In this document: one piece after another, positions 24,647 through 32,823 of the stretch
Layout of the letters: each line of letters starts with the position of its first letter
How positions within the stretch are numbered: position 1 is the first letter of the stretch
The notes under the pieces: model-generated
What the model was told of the DNA's origin: nothing
What the model saw: only the letters and a program-made list of their open reading frames with translations
Databases searched by the model: none
Source of the DNA: CALMEC01 sp964393105
GTDB lineage: Bacteria > Actinomycetota > Thermoleophilia > Miltoncostaeales > Miltoncostaeaceae
DNA length: 49,667 nt
Assembly: GCA_964393105.1 (NCBI GenBank)
Contig: CAYMSM010000023.1
Location: 1 to 49,667, forward strand
Direction: 5' to 3'
Translations under genes and position numbers: made by a program

Positions 24647-25945
24647 CTACCCCAAGGCGTGCGCGACCGCGGTCTCGAAGCGCGTCAATCCCAGGGTGAG
24701 CTCGTCGTCGCTGGTGACCATTGGTGGAATGAACCGCACGACGTTGCCCTCGGCCCCGCACTCGATCAAGACGAGTCCCTCGTCCTGCGCCGCCGCCACG
24801 ACGCGGCTCGACAGGTCGCCGAGTGGAGCGCGGGTGACCGGGTCGGCAAACTCGACGCCGATCATCAAGCCGGGCCCGCGGACCTCCGCGATCTCGGCGA
24901 CCTCGGCCTCGAGCGCCTTGAGGCGGTGCGTGGCCCGCTCACCCATCTGGCGGCTTCGCGAAAGCAGTCCCTCCTCTTCGACGGCGTCGATGACGGCGCA
25001 GCCCGCGGCACACGCCACGGGGTTGCCTCCGAACGTGGTGCCGTGCGCGCCTGTGGGCCAGCGGGCCATCAGCTCGGGCGAGGCCCCGATCGCCGACACC
25101 GGAAAACCGTTGGCGATGCCCTTCGCCATGGCGATGACGTCCGGTGTGACGCCGAAGGTCTGGCTGGCGAACCATTCCCCCGTACGGCCGAACCCGGTTT
25201 GGACCTCGTCGAACACCAGGAGCGCCCCGTGGCGGTCGGCACGTTCGCGCAGGCCCTCCAGCAGCCTGCGTCCGGCGGGATGGTAGCCGCCTTCGCCCTG
25301 CACGGGCTCGATCAGGTAACACGCGGTCTCGTCGGCCGGCAGCTCGTGGCGGTGCAGATCGTCGACTCCTGCCAGCGTGCGGTCGACGGCCTCGTCCATG
25401 TCGACGCCCCACCGGTACGGAGTCGGGAACGGCGCCACGTATACGCTCGCGCCGAGGGGCGCATACCCGGCCCGGTAGGCCGACTTCGACGTCGTGTACC
25501 CCACGCCACCCTGCGTGCGCCCGTGGAACCCGCCGCGAAACACCACCACGCCGTGACGGCCCGTGACACGTCGCGCGAGCTTGACCGAACCCTCGATCGC
25601 CTCGCCGCCACCGTTGAGGAAGAAGAACGAGCCGATGTCGCCGGGCGTGATCGCCGCCAGGCGCTCGGCCAGCGCCACCACCGACTCGTAGCGGAAGACG
25701 CCGCCGCTATGCACCATCTGGTCCATCTGCTCGCGCGCAGCCGCCAGCACGCGCGGATGGTTGTGGCCGACGTTGGTCGTCGCCGTACCCGAGGCGAAGT
25801 CGAGGTAGCGCCGACCGTCGGCGGCCTCGACCCACGGCCCCTCGGCCCGTACCGCCGGAATCGCGGTGTGAACCCCGAGCGTCGGCGCGATGACGCGGCT
25901 CCAGCGTTCGAGGAGTGAGTCGGTCTGGATCGGTGAGGTGCTCAT
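24647..25945 (-). CDS. Class III aminotransferase (4-aminobutyrate aminotransferase-like)
   Basis: 432 residues. It belongs to the PLP-dependent omega-aminotransferases. The PLP lysine is in IAMAKGIANGFPVSAIGA; LLVFDEVQTGFGRTGEWFA, NGGGEAIEGSVKLAR and the GTTFGGNPVACAAG motif are typical. The closest known activities are on 4-aminobutyrate, with succinate semialdehyde as product, but 5-aminovalerate or other omega-amino acids are possible. No succinate-semialdehyde dehydrogenase gene is adjacent. It starts at ATG 25945. Confidence 0.88.
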   Translation of the reverse strand: MSTSPIQTDSLLERWSRVIAPTLGVHTAIPAVRAEGPWVEAADGRRYLDFASGTATTNVGHNHPRVLAAAREQMDQMVHSGGVFRYESVVALAERLAAITPGDIGSFFFLNGGGEAIEGSVKLARRVTGRHGVVVFRGGFHGRTQGGVGYTTSKSAYRAGYAPLGASVYVAPFPTPYRWGVDMDEAVDRTLAGVDDLHRHELPADETACYLIEPVQGEGGYHPAGRRLLEGLRERADRHGALLVFDEVQTGFGRTGEWFASQTFGVTPDVIAMAKGIANGFPVSAIGASPELMARWPTGAHGTTFGGNPVACAAGCAVIDAVEEEGLLSRSRQMGERATHRLKALEAEVAEIAEVRGPGLMIGVEFADPVTRAPLGDLSSRVVAAAQDEGLVLIECGAEGNVVRFIPPMVTSDDELTLGLTRFETAVAHALG

Positions 25946-26142
25946 GGGCCGATTCTGGCATGCCGGACACCACCCGGGTCGGTCGGGCAGGAGCCGAGGG
26001 GGTCACGCCATGTGGGGCGAGTCGCCGCGTTCCGGGAACCTCGGCACACCTGTCGCGCAGGCCGACTCGGCGACGTACCAGGCAAGAGCCACGGCAGGGG
26101 CCAACGGGCCGCGGCCTCCCCGCCCCGGCGGCGCCGCCTGAT

Positions 26143-27807
26143 CTACATGGCTCCGAGGAGCGGCATCAGCCCTTCCCGGATCACGGTGAGCCGGTCTCGC
26201 GCGCGACCGCGGGCGACGTCGAGCCCGTGGTGGGTGACCTGCACCACGGCCTCGCAGTAGCACTTGAGCTTCGGCTCGGTTCCGCTCGGTCGCACCAGTA
26301 CGCGCAGGTCGTCGGCAAGGTCGATGCGCAACACGTCGGGCGCGAGCCACCGGATTTGGACGATGTCGACGTCGCCGACACGCACCGGAGGAGACGCGGA
26401 CAGGCCGGCGAGCGCCGTGTCACGCCGTTCGCGCCAACCCGGTCCCTCGTAGCGCAGCGAGAAGTTCTCCGTCACGTGCGCGCCGTGGCGTACATGCAGC
26501 GCATCGAGGGCGTCGACCAGGCTGCGGCCTGCGGCCTTCTCCCAACACGCCATGGACGCGACGGCGACAGCGGCAGAGAGCCCGTCCTTGTCACGCGCGT
26601 CGGTGCCGATGGCGTACCCGATGGCCTCCTCGTAGGCGAGCACCTGGCGAAGCTCGGGATGCTCCATCGCCGGGCGCGAGAGCCACTTGAACCCGGTCAA
26701 GGTCTCCTCGTGCCGCACCCCGTGGGAGGAGGCGATCGTCGACAGCAGCGATGACGACACCACCGTCGAGACGACCAGCCGGTCCGGCCCCCTGGTGACG
26801 TGCTCCAGAAGCCAATCCCCCAGGAGCGCCCCCACCTCGTCGCCGGTCAGCTGGCGTGGCCTGCCACCTGCAGTCGGCACCAACACCGCGATCCGGTCGG
26901 CGTCCGGATCGAGGGCCAGGCCGAGCTCCGCGTCGACCCGGAGCATGTGTGCCGCCAGCAGGTCCGTGGCCCCGGGCTCTTCGGGGTTGGGGAACCCGAC
27001 CGTCGGGAAATCCGGGTCGGGCTCGGTTTGCTCGGCCACCGGATGGACGTCGTGGTGACCTGCGGCGGACAGGAGCCGTCCGATCAGCGCGCCACCGACG
27101 CCGTGCATCGCTGTCGTCGCGATGCGCATGGGCGCCCTGGGTCCGGGGACCCGTGTGAGCGTCGCCGCGCAGTACGCGTCGACCAGTGCGGGCGCGAGCG
27201 GATCGATGTCGGCGGGCATGACCGCGCCCGGGCTCACGACGCCGTCCCGGGCGACCGCGTCGATGCATGCGGCGACGTCCGCGTCGACCGGCGGGATGAT
27301 CTGCGCCGCGTCGCCCATGTAGAGCTTGAGACCGTTGTCGACCGGCGGGTTGTGGCTGGCCGTGACGACGATGCCCGCCGCCGCCTCCAGTGGACGGATC
27401 AGGAACACCCCGACGGGGGTCGGGAGTGGCCCGTCCGCCAGCGTGACACGAATCCCGTGCTCGGCGATCACCTCGGCGCAATCGGCGGCAAAGATGCGTG
27501 AGCGATGCCGCGCGTCGTACGCGATGACGACGCCGCGCCCCGCGGCGTCCGGAACGCCGGCCAGCAGGTACCTCGCGATCCCGGCCGCAGATTCGCGAAC
27601 CACGACCCGGTTCATGCCGGTGGGCCCCGCTTCCATCCGGGCCCGGAGTCCGGCCGTCCCGAATGCCAGCCGTCCCGAAAAGCGCTCCCCGAGCGTCACC
27701 GCGTCGCCCGCATCGACGAGGGCCTGAAGCTCGTGGCGGGTCTCGGGATCGGGGTCGCGGGCGATCCACGCCCAGACCGCCGACAGCAGCGTCGGGTCGA
27801 TGTCCAC
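26143..27807 (-). CDS. Phosphoglucomutase/phosphomannomutase
   Basis: 554 residues of the alpha-D-phosphohexomutase superfamily, which interconverts 1- and 6-phosphates of hexoses or pentoses. The phosphoserine loop is TASHNPPVDNGLK, the metal loop DPDADR, the sugar-binding motif EEAIGYAIG and the phosphate-binding motif RPSGTEPKLK. The length fits the PgcA-like subgroup that includes glucose-1,6-bisphosphate-dependent enzymes. GTG 27807 begins the conserved N-terminus; the open frame continues upstream but is Arg-rich and unlike the family. No strong ribosome site is seen. Confidence 0.9.
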   Translation of the reverse strand: MDIDPTLLSAVWAWIARDPDPETRHELQALVDAGDAVTLGERFSGRLAFGTAGLRARMEAGPTGMNRVVVRESAAGIARYLLAGVPDAAGRGVVIAYDARHRSRIFAADCAEVIAEHGIRVTLADGPLPTPVGVFLIRPLEAAAGIVVTASHNPPVDNGLKLYMGDAAQIIPPVDADVAACIDAVARDGVVSPGAVMPADIDPLAPALVDAYCAATLTRVPGPRAPMRIATTAMHGVGGALIGRLLSAAGHHDVHPVAEQTEPDPDFPTVGFPNPEEPGATDLLAAHMLRVDAELGLALDPDADRIAVLVPTAGGRPRQLTGDEVGALLGDWLLEHVTRGPDRLVVSTVVSSSLLSTIASSHGVRHEETLTGFKWLSRPAMEHPELRQVLAYEEAIGYAIGTDARDKDGLSAAVAVASMACWEKAAGRSLVDALDALHVRHGAHVTENFSLRYEGPGWRERRDTALAGLSASPPVRVGDVDIVQIRWLAPDVLRIDLADDLRVLVRPSGTEPKLKCYCEAVVQVTHHGLDVARGRARDRLTVIREGLMPLLGAM

Positions 27808-27957
27808 CAGGAAAGTCTCGCAGAGGCGCACGGGCCCACGCGGGAACGACCGCCGGCGCCAGAGGAATGCCCTCTCCCTTCGGGTGGCCCGATCCTTCAC
27901 TGCCCGCGGCGACCTGAAGCGGATCGTCTACAACGCGCCGTACGAACACCGTTCCCC

Positions 27958-29196
27958 TCAGCGCACCTGCTCTACCCGGTATCCCTCGAGCTGGAGGTGC
28001 TCCCGCACGTCGGCCTGGTGGGCGGCGTCGCGGGTCTCGACGGTGAACACGGCCTCGACGCTCGCGAGCGGCAGCGCCAGCCCCTCGCGATGGTGCTCGA
28101 CCGACAGGACGTTCAACCCCAGCCGGGCGAGCACACCGGTCAGGTGATGCAGGGCGCCCGGACGGTCGTCGATGACGACACGTACCACCATGAACCTGGC
28201 GGCGGCGGACAGGCCGTGGTCGATCAGGCGCGTTAGGAGCAGGGGATCGACGTTGCCACCCGACAGCACCGCCACCGCAGGGCCGGTGCCCGAGATCACA
28301 CCGGCGATGAGCGCCGCAACGGGCAGCGCCCCCGAGGGCTCCACGACCGCCTTCGCCCGTTCCAACAGCAGCAGAACGGCCCGGCTGATCTCCTCCTCCG
28401 ACACTGTCACGATCTCGTCGGCGAACGCCCGTGCGTGAGCGAAGGTCAGGACGCCCGGCCTCCGCAGCGCCACCCCGTCGGCCATCGTCGCCGGGTCGAC
28501 CTCGACGAGACGGGCGGCAGCGATGGAACGGCGCATGGAGCAGGCCCCCTCGGCCTGAACCCCGATGACCCGGATGTCGGGACGCATCGCCTTGATCGCC
28601 GCGCCGACGCCGGCCAAGAGGCCGCCGCCGCCCACCGACACGATCACCGTCTCGACGTCAGGCGCCTCGTCCAGGATCTCGAGGGCAACCGTACCCTGCC
28701 CCGCGATGATCGCCGGGTGGTCGAACGGCGGCACGAAGACCGCCCCTTCCTCGGCGGCATACTCCCTGGCGCGCTCGATGCACAGGTCGACCCCACCGGG
28801 GATCGTGACGACCTGGGCGCCGTACTCGGCCGTCGCCTGCAGTTTGGGGAGCGCAGCCCGCTCGGGCATGAACACCCTGGAGCGCCGCCCCGTCAGCGAC
28901 GCCGCCAGGGCGACGCCCTGGGCGTGGTTGCCCGCCGACCCGGCGACGACCTCAACCCCCTCGGCGACGGTCGCCATGAAGTTGTATGCACCCCGGATCT
29001 TGAACGACCCGGACCGCTGCAGGTGCTCGGGTTTGAGCAGCACGGGCCGGCCGGCCAGGCGGCTCAGGCTGTCCGAGCGTTCCGTCGGCGTGGGGCGCAC
29101 AACTTCGCCGACGCGTTCGCGAGCGGCGCGGATCTCGTCGATCGCAACCAGCACGGGAGTCCGGGGTACCGCCACGGCCCCGACGCTAACATGCAT
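27958..29196 (-). CDS. Threonine ammonia-lyase with C-terminal ACT domain
   Basis: 412 residues from ATG 29196. It deaminates threonine (and often serine) to the 2-oxoacid, using PLP. The PLP lysine is in SGSFKIRGAYNFM; GSAGNHAQGVA and the SVGGGGLLAG phosphate-binding loop are clear. A single C-terminal ACT domain (about 335-412, from VVRVVIDDRPGALHHL) suggests control by an amino acid. The domain order fits the short TdcB/IlvA-with-ACT group. The start is uncertain: GTG 29175 is a reasonable alternative. Its start region lies within six bases of the divergent short-chain dehydrogenase start. Confidence 0.93.
   Translation of the reverse strand: MHVSVGAVAVPRTPVLVAIDEIRAARERVGEVVRPTPTERSDSLSRLAGRPVLLKPEHLQRSGSFKIRGAYNFMATVAEGVEVVAGSAGNHAQGVALAASLTGRRSRVFMPERAALPKLQATAEYGAQVVTIPGGVDLCIERAREYAAEEGAVFVPPFDHPAIIAGQGTVALEILDEAPDVETVIVSVGGGGLLAGVGAAIKAMRPDIRVIGVQAEGACSMRRSIAAARLVEVDPATMADGVALRRPGVLTFAHARAFADEIVTVSEEEISRAVLLLLERAKAVVEPSGALPVAALIAGVISGTGPAVAVLSGGNVDPLLLTRLIDHGLSAAARFMVVRVVIDDRPGALHHLTGVLARLGLNVLSVEHHREGLALPLASVEAVFTVETRDAAHQADVREHLQLEGYRVEQVR
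29187..29192 (+). promoter_or_regulatory. Candidate -10 box of the short-chain dehydrogenase gene
   Basis: TAACAT lies nine bases before the ATG at 29202, and there is no ribosome site between them. This fits a leaderless transcript. No -35 match is seen. Confidence 0.35.
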
Positions 29197-29201
29197 GGGC
29201 A

Positions 29202-29966
29202 ATGCGACTCGAGGCAAGCAGCGCGCTGATCACCGGCGGGGCCTCGGGCCTGGGTGCGGCGACGGCGAAGCGGCTGTATGACCTGGGGGCCCATGTGGTG
29301 GTGGCCGACCTCCCCGAAACCCGCGGCGTCCGTCTGGCGGTCGAGTTGGGCACGCGGGCGGCGTTCGCCGCAGCCGATGTCCGGGACGAGACGCAGATCC
29401 GCGCGGCGGCACGTGCCGCCACCGAGCGCGCCCCGCTGCGCGTGGCGGTCTGCTGCGCCGGAATCGCCCCGGCAGCGCGCATCGCAGGACGGGACGGGCC
29501 GCATCCACTGCATCTCTTTCAGGACGTGATCGACATCAACCTTGTCGGGACGTTCAACACGTTGCGCCTGGCGGCAGAGGCGATGGCCGACAACGAACCT
29601 GACGACGACGGCACCCGCGGCGTCGTCGTGATGACCGCGTCGGTGGCGGCGTACGAGGGGCAGATCGGCCAGGCGGCGTATGCCGCGTCCAAGGGCGGCG
29701 TGGCCTCGCTGACGATCACGGCGGCGCGTGACCTGGCCAGCCGAGGCATCCGCGTGATGTCGATCGCCCCGGGCCCCATGCTGACGCCGATGGTCGCGGG
29801 CTTCAGCCAAGAGGTACAGGACGTGTTGGCGGCCCAGGCGGCGCACCCTAAGCGACTCGGCCATCCCGACGAGTTCGCCGCGCTCGTCGCGCACATCGTC
29901 GCGAACCCCTACCTCAACGGCGAGGTCATCAGGCTCGACGCTGCCGGCCGCATGCCTCCCAGGTAG
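29202..29966 (+). CDS. Short-chain dehydrogenase, 3-hydroxyacyl-CoA dehydrogenase-like
   Basis: 254 residues with the classical SDR fold. The nucleotide motif is TGGASGLGAATA, Asp in VVVADLP suggests NAD(H), the NNAG motif reads CCAG, and the catalytic YxxxK is YAASK. The C-terminal NGEVIRLDAAGRMPPR and the long loop before the YAASK helix resemble the type-2 3-hydroxyacyl-CoA dehydrogenases (HSD10 group), so oxidation of a 3-hydroxyacyl-CoA is the best guess. No other beta-oxidation gene is nearby. It converges on mutS2. Confidence 0.85.
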   Translation: MRLEASSALITGGASGLGAATAKRLYDLGAHVVVADLPETRGVRLAVELGTRAAFAAADVRDETQIRAAARAATERAPLRVAVCCAGIAPAARIAGRDGPHPLHLFQDVIDINLVGTFNTLRLAAEAMADNEPDDDGTRGVVVMTASVAAYEGQIGQAAYAASKGGVASLTITAARDLASRGIRVMSIAPGPMLTPMVAGFSQEVQDVLAAQAAHPKRLGHPDEFAALVAHIVANPYLNGEVIRLDAAGRMPPR

Positions 29967-30258
29967 TAGGTCACCTGGGCCGAGCAGCGCTCGTCGGCAC
30001 CTGGCGAGGCCCCGAGCAGAGCATTCGACCCACCGCACGCGCTGCGAGTGACGGACAACAGGGGTTCGCCCAGATCGACGGCGACCGGCAAGACCGGCCA
30101 ATTGACCGACGCGCGTTGGCCAATGGTGACATGAGTTGAGTGAATCCTGTGTTTTTTCGACACACTTGGCGCGCGCTCGCCTTCATCGATCCGGGGCGTG
30201 GCCGCCCGCCCAGACGATTGGAGCTGGGACTCACCTCAGGGATGCCGACGTGTCGCCC
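29967..30258. repeat. Intergenic repeat block C in a convergent gap
   Basis: Between the short-chain dehydrogenase and mutS2 stops. It holds GGCCAATTGACC (30096-30107) fused to ATTGACCGACGCG (30101-30113), then TTGGCCAATGG (30116-30126), and further on the 18-base GC-rich segment (30194-30211) and CTCAGGGATG (30235-30244) shared with block A. No gene is visible. Confidence 0.6.
29979..29998 (+). terminator. Hairpin after the short-chain dehydrogenase gene
   Basis: GCCGAGC (29979-29985) can pair with GCTCG-T-CGGC (29989-29998) with one bulged base, 12 bases after the stop. There is no U-tract. Confidence 0.3.
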
Positions 30259-32634
30259 TTACCGAAGTGTCCCGATGGTCGCGCCGTCACCGCCCTCGTC
30301 AGGACCTCCGAGGTCCGATCGCGCCACCAGGGGATGCCGGTCGAGTTCCTCGCGCACGACCGTGCGCAGCGCTCCAGTGCCCCGGCCGTGCACGATGCGG
30401 ACTGTCTCGAGCCCGACCATCGCGGCGGCATCGACATGAGCCCGCACCCCGGCGCGGGCCTCGTCCGCGCGCTGACCGCGCACATCCAACTCGTAGGGAA
30501 CCGCAGCCGACGTGGGCCGGGTCTCCGGTCCAGCCGCGGGCTGCGGTTCAGCCACGCGCGCGTCGCGCACGAGCCGCGCCAGATCGAGCCGCATCCGCGC
30601 TGATGGCCCCTGGATCTCGACGGTCGCGCCCTCGATGGCGACCACCTCCCCGCGCACGCCGAGATCCGCGACGATAACGCGATCACCCACCCGCAGGTCG
30701 GGTGGTGGTCCCGTCGGCCGGGTGGCCTCGAACAGCGATCCCGCGGCGCGGGAAGCCGCCGCGGCTGCCGCACCGAGCCTGCGATCGCGCTCGGCCACGT
30801 CCGAAGCCGCTCCCGCGGCAACCCGGCGGCGCTCCGCGCGACGGGCCGCCGCCAGCTCCGCGCGAAAGCTCGCAAGCTCGGACTGCAACGCGCCCAGCTC
30901 GCCGCGGGCCTCGTCACGCGCCCGCTCACGTGCCGCGGCGGCATCTCGCCGGATGCGTTCGATGCGCGCGGCGAGCTCCGCCTCTCGGTGCTCCACCTCT
31001 GCCCGCACCCGCGCGGCCTCGTCGCGTTCGGCGAGCGCCGCGTCGCGCTCGGCCTCCGCCGCGGCGCGTGCGGCGGCTGCGTCTTGCAGCAAGGCCTCGA
31101 CCCCGCTGCGCTCCTCACCGAAGATCCGACGGGCCGCCGCCAGGACGTCGGCGTCGAGCCCCAGGCGGTCGGCGACCTCGATCGCGTGTGACGCACCGGG
31201 CTCGCCGACGCGGATCGAAAACGTCGGGGCAAGGCGGTCGGCGTCGAATCCCACGGCGGCATTGGCTGCGCTCGGGGTTTCGCTGGCCCAGCCCTTGAGC
31301 TCGTGGTGGTGGGTCGTGACAAGCACCAGCCCGCCACGGTCGATGAGCGCCTCGAGCACCGCGCGGGCGATGGCCGCCCCCTCGGCGGGATCGGTCCCCG
31401 CGGCGACCTCGTCCAAGAGGACGAGGGAGCGCGGGCCGGCGAGGGCCAGGATCTGCTGCAACCGTCGCACGTGGCCGGAGAACGTCGACAGGCTCCGCTC
31501 GATCGACTGATCGTCCCCGATGTCGACAAGCACCTGATCGAACACCGGCAGGTGGGCGACGGCCGCAGGTGGCCGGATACCGCACTGATTGACAAGGGCG
31601 AGGATTCCCAGCGTCTTCAGCCCCACGGTCTTGCCACCGGCGTTCGGACCGCTGATCACGAGCGCGCGCAGCCCGGTGAGCGGCAGGTCGATGGGCACCG
31701 CGGTGGCGGGGTCCAGCAACGGGTGGCGCGCGCGCTCCAGCACGACGTCGCCCGTCGTCTCGTGGACGATGCACCCATCCCATTCGCGTGACAGCGCGGC
31801 GCAGCCGACGGCCAGATCGATCTGCGCGACCCGGTCCACGGCGTCGGCGAGCGAGGACGCGACCTGGCCCACCCCCGTCGAGAGCCGCGCGAGGACGCGC
31901 TCCACCTCGACCCGCTCACCGGCCTCCAGCTCGCGCACCTGATTGTTGGCCTCGACGACCTCGAGCGGCTCGACGAAGACGGTCTGGCCCGAGGCCGAGC
32001 GGTCGTGGACGATGCCCGGCACCGCGGATCGCGCTGACGCCTTGACCGCCAGCACCGGGCGTCCCGCCCGTTCGGTGATGAACCCTTCCTGCAGATGCCG
32101 CCGGGCGCGCTGGGCCGACGACCGCAGCGCCTCCGTCGCCGCCGAACGCGCACCCGTGAGCGCGCGACGCGCCTGCGCGAGCTCGATGCTGGCGTCGTCC
32201 TTGACCCCGCCATGCCCATCGAGCGCGCGATCGATCTCAGCGGCCAGCCGATCGAGCAACACCGCATCGACGCCGGCGGCGATCTCGGCCAACGCGGGCG
32301 CGACCTCGGCATGGGTGGTCACCGTGGTGACGACCTCGCTCATCCCGCCGATGGTCGCCAACACCTCCCCGAGCTCGGCCACGTCGAGCAGGCCGCCGCG
32401 CCGCGCCGCCGTCGCAGCCTCACGGACATCGGCGATTCCCGCCGCGACGGCGACGCCGAGCATGACGAGCTCGAGCGCCTCACTCGTGTGCTGGTGGCGC
32501 CGACGCACGAGCTGGAAATCGGAGGCGGGCGCGTGGATGAGGGCCGATTCCCGCCCGCCGACCGAGGAGCAGTGCGCCGCCAGCCGGGCACGCACCTCGT
32601 CGAACTCCAGCAGCTCTTCTCCCCGGCGCTCCAT
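30259..32634 (-). CDS. mutS2: MutS2-family ATPase/endonuclease
   Basis: 791 residues. The ABC-type ATPase domain shows the Walker A loop GPNAGGKT and Walker B LVLLDEVAAGTDP. Before it are the MutS core/clamp helices, and after it a long charged helical region (about 500-650). The C-terminal Smr domain includes LDVRGQRADEA and HGRGTGALR. The mismatch-recognition domain of MutS1 is absent, as expected for MutS2, which acts on recombination intermediates or on collided ribosomes, depending on species. TACGAT lies eight bases before ATG 32634, suggesting a leaderless message. Divergent from the secreted-protein operon. Confidence 0.95.
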   Translation of the reverse strand: MERRGEELLEFDEVRARLAAHCSSVGGRESALIHAPASDFQLVRRRHQHTSEALELVMLGVAVAAGIADVREAATAARRGGLLDVAELGEVLATIGGMSEVVTTVTTHAEVAPALAEIAAGVDAVLLDRLAAEIDRALDGHGGVKDDASIELAQARRALTGARSAATEALRSSAQRARRHLQEGFITERAGRPVLAVKASARSAVPGIVHDRSASGQTVFVEPLEVVEANNQVRELEAGERVEVERVLARLSTGVGQVASSLADAVDRVAQIDLAVGCAALSREWDGCIVHETTGDVVLERARHPLLDPATAVPIDLPLTGLRALVISGPNAGGKTVGLKTLGILALVNQCGIRPPAAVAHLPVFDQVLVDIGDDQSIERSLSTFSGHVRRLQQILALAGPRSLVLLDEVAAGTDPAEGAAIARAVLEALIDRGGLVLVTTHHHELKGWASETPSAANAAVGFDADRLAPTFSIRVGEPGASHAIEVADRLGLDADVLAAARRIFGEERSGVEALLQDAAAARAAAEAERDAALAERDEAARVRAEVEHREAELAARIERIRRDAAAARERARDEARGELGALQSELASFRAELAAARRAERRRVAAGAASDVAERDRRLGAAAAAASRAAGSLFEATRPTGPPPDLRVGDRVIVADLGVRGEVVAIEGATVEIQGPSARMRLDLARLVRDARVAEPQPAAGPETRPTSAAVPYELDVRGQRADEARAGVRAHVDAAAMVGLETVRIVHGRGTGALRTVVREELDRHPLVARSDLGGPDEGGDGATIGTLR

Positions 32635-32823
32635 CGCCCGGCATCGTACGACCCCACACCGCCGACGTGGTCGAGAGAGCCGATGGATCGCCGTCGAGAA
32701 GGTCCTGACCGGCAGGAAACTGCAGGTGCGTGTCCAATCGCAGGAACACGACCTTAAGGTCTCGAGGCAATCGACCGATACATTCGGCGCAGCGCCGTCC
32801 AGCTACGGGGGAAACAGCAGGTC
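32635..32823. promoter_or_regulatory. Divergent promoter region, mutS2 / secreted operon
   Basis: On the minus strand TACGAT (32643-32648) is the candidate -10 for mutS2. On the plus strand TACATT (32779-32784) is a candidate -10 for the secreted operon. A perfect 12-bp palindrome GACCTTAAGGTC (32750-32761) sits where the matching -35 would be, a typical place for a repressor operator. Confidence 0.4.

Noticed and set aside
24005..25918. Plus-strand open frame of 637 codons
   Set aside because: It is antisense to the aminotransferase and the helix-hairpin-helix gene, has no motifs, and is explained by high GC content.
26003..26142. Small minus-strand gene between the phosphohexomutase and aminotransferase genes
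   Set aside because: A short open stretch exists, but it continues a shadow frame of the mutase and has no start signal of its own.
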